Source: Nereocystis luetkeana | Taxonomy: Eukaryota; Sar; Phaeophyceae; Laminariales; Laminariaceae | DNA length: 64,000 bases | NCBI GenBank assembly: GCA_031213475.1 | Contig: JARUPZ010000002.1 | Coordinates: 1,178,001-1,242,000 of the forward strand | Direction: 5' to 3' | Part shown: one piece after another, positions 59,501-64,000 of the stretch | Layout: each line of letters opens with the position of its first letter | Position numbering within the stretch: the stretch's first letter is position 1 | Translations under genes and position numbers: made by a program | The notes under the pieces: model-generated | Seen by the model: the letters and a program-made list of their open reading frames with translations, nothing else | Told to the model about the DNA's origin: nothing | The model's database searches: none

Positions 59501-62500
59501 TCCGTTAATACATGCTGCAACACCCATACCAACCCATGGAACACGAGGATGCACCCAGAACGCCCGCTGATGGCCACCAGCAGCACCATCGCCATCAACA
59601 CCAGTACAAGTACTAGGAATACCAGTACAAGTACAAGTACCAGTACAAGTACTAGGAATAGCCACACCAACTAAACCGCAACCCAAACCTAAAACTCTCA
59701 CCCTTCTCCGTTAGCCTTGGCCCACGCCACAACAGCTTCTGCGTCCGGAACGATGACGGCAACCAGGTAGCTCTGGAGACTGTCCCCGTGGATGTAGGAC
59801 TGTGCCACCAGCGGGCTTTGGGTGTGGACGTTCTCGAGCTTCTCGGGTGCGACATATTCTCCCTGTTTTGTTGTTTGTTTCGTGCAAAAGGGGGGCGGGG
59901 GGGGGGGGGGGGGGGGGGGCGTACTGATTGGTTGTTTGCCTTACAGCAGTAATTTGGCCATTGACCACGCACCTCTTTCGAAACGGGGCACCGTTGGTAC
60001 TCACCGTTCCTACTCCTAATAAAGACACCTCCAACATTCGTCGACGTCACTTGGATCTTTGAAAATAATTAGGATATTGATATACTCAAATGTGGCGGTT
60101 GGGGAGTGCTTGCAGGAGGGAGAAATACGAGCCCCCGTTTACAGTAGAGTCTATCTCGATGGATGGACTCAGCACAATTCCTGCGCTCTGTTTTTTTTTT
60201 CACTTCAACGACTCGCCGAATTCTGATGGGTTTTTTTCATCTTCGTGCACTCGACACTTGACGTATGTGTCACCTGAAAAGATCATGACAAAATATGTAA
60301 AGCGTCGAGTCGAGCGTCCATGTAGATTTTAAAAAAACAAACAGAATATGCCGAGTCCATGAAGATGAAGAAAAGGCACGAGATATATGACGCGCCCATC
60401 CATCAAGATGGGCTGTACTGTTAGGGGTGGGACTGAAATATTTTTAGACGTAAAAAAGTCACAAAAAATGTCAGGGGGGAAAGATGAATCTTTAACAAAT
60501 TAACCAATCAGCGCCTGGCATAGAATAAGTACGTCACAAAAAAACTCTTCATCATTTGATATCATATACCAGGTACCAGGTACCAGGGTAGTCAGTAGTA
60601 TGGTACGAGAGGAGCTGCAGCGTGTGGCTCGAGAAGGGCGGAGCAGCACACAAAAAAAATAGCACGACGAGTGCTCGAGCAGCAGTGCAGCAGCGCACAA
60701 ACGGGCGCGTGAGCGTGGGGGGGGATTACTGGTGCAGCCCCTGCCAGGCCTTGTTGTGAAGGTGGATCTGCTGATCCCGGCACGGCTGCTGGCGTTGCTG
60801 ACCCGGCTGCTGCTGCTGCTGCTGCTGTGGTGCAAGATGTTCCAATCTACAGCCATCTAACCCGGTCGCGGCTGACCTCCGCCCCCGCGATGCCATGGCG
60901 GATAACAGCATTCGCTCGGGACACGATCGCCGCCGCCTCGTGGACACTACGACCCGTACGCTGCAGATATGCCTCCCGGTTCGCTTGGACAATTTTTTTC
61001 TTTTTGCTCTCGGCCGAGGTTCCTTCTGTTTTTTTCGAAGTACCCATCACGAAATTGATTGTCGTGGTCCCCAAAAAGTACCGATTTTTTGTCGAATCGT
61101 TCTCTACGGATACTGCGTCGATTCGAGCGGGGTTTGTTTTGCTGTAAGCCACATATCCCAATGTAGGGTATACATAAGTCTGCCCACTACTCAAAAGAAC
61201 TCATAGAATAAGAGGAAAAAAACACAAGAGAAAAACATGTTTCTCCGCACCTTTTACTCTATAAATTCGTCAATTGGTACTCCTGTGCTAAAACGAGCAA
61301 AGCATCCGAAAGGTATGGGCCTGTGTGAGATGTCTGTATGACGTCAAGATCCAATTCATCTCCACCCCAGAGAAATATCGTATACAAAGTTCACTATGCA
61401 TGAACACTAAAACCAAGTTCTTGGGGGTATGTCGGTAGTTTTACTTTTTCACATTTTATTTTATTATTTGGTTGGTCGTTTCGAATAGCCTGCCGCTTTT
61501 TTGGGTCAAAACAGGCCTCCAGTCCCACCCCTAACTGTAGATGGGGCTCGTATTCGTCCCCGCTGCACGCACTCCCCAACCGCCGAAGGAGTTGAAACAC
61601 AAAAAACAAAGCAAGTACAACATGTTTGGGGCCCACGCTAAACAGTAGCGCCCTCATTAGGCTGTTTCTTACATCGGTTGGGTTTGTTTTCCAGTCCACC
61701 TTGTTTCTCCGGCCAAGTATTGTTGGGCCTTGCTCGGAAAGCGAGCAAATCGGTCGTATTATTCTCGTGATGAGTCCACCACGGCCCCGCAGGTACCCAC
61801 GAAAAATCCACGTCTCTAACGATGCATTTTGAAATTCTTGAGGGTTGTCATTTTCTACAATTAAATAAATCTGAAAGCGCAAAATATTCAAGATCTTGAA
61901 TTTTCCGACTGGGATGTGCATTCGAGTGATTTTGGTTGGAAGCGCGTGGAAGTGACACAATTCTCAAGAATTCAAAACGCTTCGTGGCAGAAGCCGATTT
62001 TTTATAGGAGCATCTCTGGGATGGTGGCTGAACTTATTCCGAGAAGTGTTTGTTGTTGTTGTTGTTCTCACATTAACTCACAATTTAATGCAGTCCGTGG
62101 TCGCAGGACAGGCTCCAATAACTCTGGAGTGGAAGAAATACCTCAAGTAAAAACAGAGGCAAAAAACAAAAAACAAGCATACGCACTCCACCACTGCGGA
62201 CACCAGGGAAGCAAAAAGGAGACTATTAATAGCAGACAAAAACAAAAACAAAACTGAAGCAGACGCAGATAGCAAAACGCAAAAAAATATATGGAGCCCC
62301 GGGTCAAAAACAGCCATTCTGGCCGAGAAAAAAAATCAAACTAAAGCAAAACCGCTAGACGTAAAAAAACAGCCTCCACTACAGTAGCTGCAATCGCAAC
62401 AAGAGGCGTTACGTACACAAAAACATGATCATTTTCTCTACAAATCCTCACCTGCGACAACTTGAAGATGTTCTTCTTGCGGTCTTCTCACGCCGACCCG

Positions 62501-63664
62501 CATCGCCCGAGCGTAAATGCAGCCAATACCCACCCCGTCAAACCCCATACCGTGAAATACGTCCGATTTCATGAACACGTCCCATTCCATGACGCCACGT
62601 CCCATTCGATGAAACACATCCCATCCAAGAAAACACGCCCCATCCCACATGACGCATCCCATTTCATACCATCATGGACCACCCCATGCCATCGAACCAA
62701 ACCCCGTATCCACCCCATCGAACCAAATCCACGATCCATCCCATCAAGTCGAAAGGGTCGGTTGTTTAATGTTCAAAATCGCGTGCAAAAAAGTATCCGA
62801 TCGGCACGTACAGGACATGGGAAGAAGGGGCGGGCGGGGCAGCGACATAGGGGAAACGACGACAAAAAATAGAGATATCAAGTCAAGATGATGTCGGATG
62901 GGTAGAGAGAACCGACAGCCACAGGACGCCGGTCACATTGTATCCCTGGCTTTGAGAATGTGAAGCCTGGCGACCAACTATGACCAACTTGAAAAAGTCA
63001 GATTAGCTACGGGGGAAGAAGGCAGTATCGTTGCTGCAGGGACAATACTGTACATAAATGATGAGTCGACAACACCAAACGCCAACACGTAAAACATCAT
63101 AGCACCTACACTACTGACAGCAGCGGTAACGAGAACCCGGAAACCACTGCCACCACCACCAACACCACCAGTTCACACACCAATACCAACCCACCACCAC
63201 CAACACCAACACCAACACCAATACTCAACACCACCGTTACCACCCCCCCAATCAACAGCGACACTACCAAAAGTGACCGTGACAACCAAAACTCACCCGC
63301 TACCACCACAAGCACTCCACATGCCGAAAACAACCCCACCACCGACACCATCGCCGTCTCAACCACCAACACCAACACCGACCCATCACCACGAACACAG
63401 ACACCAACACCACCAACAACGCCACCCACCACCACTGCTAACGCCGACACCAACATCACCAGACAAATCTACACCAACACCAACATCACCGACACCATCC
63501 CTTCTATCACACCACCAGCACCCACCGATAATCTTGAGCGCCCCATCCGTAGTCCACAATCCGATATCCCCCGACATGAGCCAGCCATCATCATCAAACG
63601 CTTCTCGCGTCTTATCTTCCTGCCTGTAGTATCCGCCAAAGACATTACTTCCCCGGAAGCACAC
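50551..63664 (-). CDS. Long-chain acyl-CoA synthetase, C-terminal part (5 exons, 5' end off window)
   Basis: This enzyme converts long-chain fatty acid, ATP and CoA to acyl-CoA (EC 6.2.1.3 type). Exons are 63526-63664, 62452-62483, 59702-59862, 55003-55108 and 50551-50715, with matching phases throughout and 200 residues visible. Motifs: [13 protein letters not shown]; the A8 region [14 protein letters not shown] followed by [11 protein letters not shown], which lies partly in a 32-nt microexon; [37 protein letters not shown]; and the A10-type end [10 protein letters not shown] with its conserved Lys. Four of the five acceptors are AAG; the fifth is CAG. Introns are 1.0, 2.6, 4.6 and 4.3 kb and packed with repeats. 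The AMP-binding P-loop and most of the protein lie beyond 64 kb. The subfamily (peroxisomal, plastid or ER) cannot be told from this part. Confidence 0.94.
50915..51085 (-). mobile_element. Non-autonomous poly-C element, internal fragment (LACS last intron)
   Basis: The minus strand carries GCAAGAAAGG...CGCCTCACA, GGATGCAGCTCACCC, CTTGGTGCAAGC and GCTCGGTGAAAACTCGAC. Both ends are missing. Confidence 0.65.
51600..54490. repeat. CCCATGGG satellite with inverted halves, inside LACS intron
   Basis: About 2.9 kb of degenerate repeats built on GACCCATGGG with the spacer CCAGCACTATAAA. From 51600 to about 53765 units read GGGCCAGCACTATAAACCC; beyond 53765 they read as the reverse complement (GGGTTTACAGTACTGG). 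The array therefore has mirror-image halves of about 2.1 and 0.7 kb. Unique insertions occupy 52060-52395 and 52600-52735. ORFs rich in GSPMG/HGSP across it are repeat artefacts. Confidence 0.9.
52064..52150 (+). repeat. tRNA-like sequence, probable SINE head
   Basis: Box A-like TGGCTTGGTAGG is followed about 45 nt later by box B-like GGTTCAAGTCT, and a 5-bp T-stem GTGGG/CTCAC closes on TTCAAGT. The acceptor stem does not pair, so I do not call a functional tRNA. It interrupts the CCCATGGG satellite. Confidence 0.4.
55733..55832. mobile_element. MITE family 2 copy (LACS intron)
   Basis: TTAACCCTTTTAGAACCGCA ... TGCGGTTATAAAGGGGTTAA terminal inverted repeats of about 22 bp, with the internal pair GGGGACAAACC/TTTGTCCCC. 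It is better preserved than the 3146 copy. Confidence 0.85.
56676..57630. repeat. Foldback: 0.95-kb inverted duplication (LACS intron)
   Basis: The left arm (56676-57125) and right arm (57150-57630) are reverse complements with drift. Paired blocks include GCTGAAGCACCTGAG, CGACACGAGTAAAAGACGT, CTGTGCGCGTGTTCA, GGGGATGTACCCA and CAACCATGGAGCATGATACG. The centre lies near 57140. Single-arm relatives occur at 55310-55580 and 59350-59590. Confidence 0.8.
58270..58911 (+). pseudogene. Unidentified ORF with one internal stop
   Basis: One frame is open from about 58270 to 58911 except for a TAA at 58528-58530. Coding-like text lies on both sides: [19 protein letters not shown] before it, [17 protein letters not shown] and [19 protein letters not shown] after. 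It is antisense within a LACS intron. No family recognised. It could be a decayed captured gene or a mobile-element gene. Confidence 0.35.
59575..59660. repeat. (AGTACA/AGTACC)n microsatellite
   Basis: CCAGTACAAGTACTAGGAAT-type units, about 85 bp, starting 42 bp downstream of the LACS exon at 59702-59862 in gene orientation. Confidence 0.8.
59886..60060 (-). mobile_element. LINE 3' end with poly-C, directly upstream of a LACS acceptor
   Basis: The minus strand encodes [12 protein letters not shown] and, after a frame change, [11 protein letters not shown], then CAGTACG and a poly-C tract at 59886-59920. About 24 bp further on is the CAG acceptor of the LACS exon at 59862. The element is in sense orientation relative to LACS. 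Confidence 0.8.
62510..62760. repeat. CCCATYNNA-rich low-complexity repeat
   Basis: Degenerate CCCATTCCATGACG and CCCATCGAACCAAA units starting some 30 bp upstream of the LACS microexon acceptor (62483). Confidence 0.7.
63130..63500. repeat. (CACCAACAC)n microsatellite
   Basis: About 370 bp of ACCACCAACACCAAC-type units, starting within 30 bp of the LACS exon donor at 63526. Val/Gly-rich and Pro/Thr-rich ORFs over it are artefacts. Confidence 0.85.
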
Positions 63665-64000
63665 CTTCGCCAACCACATGCAGCACAGAGGCAAAGCACA
63701 GGGGTTTGCAGGGCGGGCGAGGAGGCGGTTACTCGCAACACCTTGCACAACCCCGCCTCCCTACACAATCTCCACCCACTGACACACGCTGACCCCTTCC
63801 ACACGGGACACGTGGGGTCTGTGGGTAGACTGGCTAGAGCGCTCTACATGACGTGTCGAAACCTTCCTTACGACTTTGAAGTGTAGAATCGTCCTGCTGA
63901 CCCTCTAAAGCTATCGGGGGAACCACATGCTCGGTCTCGACCCACGAGTTTAACGGAGCGTCCTCTTCCAGGTATGCGGTCGATTATCGACCAGTTGCGG

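Noticed and set aside
63106-63629. Val/Gly-rich minus ORF and Pro/Thr-rich plus ORF
   Set aside because: Artefacts of the CACCAACAC microsatellite in a LACS intron.
63668-64000. Further upstream LACS exon at the right edge
   Set aside because: A fragment resembling VKLV occurs near 63945 on the minus strand, but flanking residues do not fit the family and no donor joins in phase.
1-64000. CRISPR arrays, bacterial operons, organelle genes, rRNA
   Set aside because: No regularly spaced direct repeats, no Shine-Dalgarno-linked gene runs and no rRNA-like stretches were seen; the sequence is intron-containing nuclear DNA.

Overview
The window is nuclear DNA of a photosynthetic stramenopile, most likely a brown alga of the Ectocarpus type. 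Three things point there. Genes are intron-dense, with introns of several hundred bases to kilobases. One protein carries a heterokont plastid bipartite presequence (signal peptide ending VRA, then FVLAP, an ASAFAP-like motif with Phe at +1). The gene set (VPS16, a plant/algal-type Sec23-like protein, a long-chain acyl-CoA synthetase) is eukaryotic housekeeping. The species is inferred, not proven. There are no operons, CRISPR arrays or rRNA genes.

Layout. 1.1-7.5 kb (minus): the first five exons of VPS16; the gene runs off the left edge. 7.5-13.3 kb: intergenic, one unidentified ORF. 13.3-16.1 kb (minus): a three-exon gene for a small plastid-targeted protein of unknown function. 16.3-28.7 kb (plus): a complete 16-exon gene for a divergent Sec23/Sec24-family protein, rebuilt exon by exon with matching phases (854 codons). 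The last two genes are head to head, 204 bp between start codons. 28.7-50.5 kb: a repeat-filled interval with a decayed non-LTR retrotransposon family, a non-autonomous family sharing its poly-C 3' end, Ty1/copia and Ty3/gypsy fragments, and two MITE families. 50.5-63.7 kb (minus): the last five exons of a long-chain acyl-CoA synthetase gene (the rest lies right of the window); its introns hold a 2.9-kb satellite with mirror-image halves, a 0.95-kb foldback and more mobile-element tails.

The recognisable genes serve separate cell functions: vacuole/lysosome fusion (VPS16), COPII-like trafficking (Sec23-like), an unknown plastid role, and fatty-acid activation (LACS). Nothing suggests a shared pathway. 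The unusual biology is in the repeats. (1) Two retroelement families end in GAGTAC plus poly-C rather than poly-A, and one such tail lies just upstream of a LACS splice acceptor. (2) Five independent head-to-head inverted duplications occur. (3) The 9-mer TACCAGGTA (or its complement) appears about 20 times, all outside recognised exons. (4) AAG 3' splice sites are unusually common, and one intron is GC-AG.
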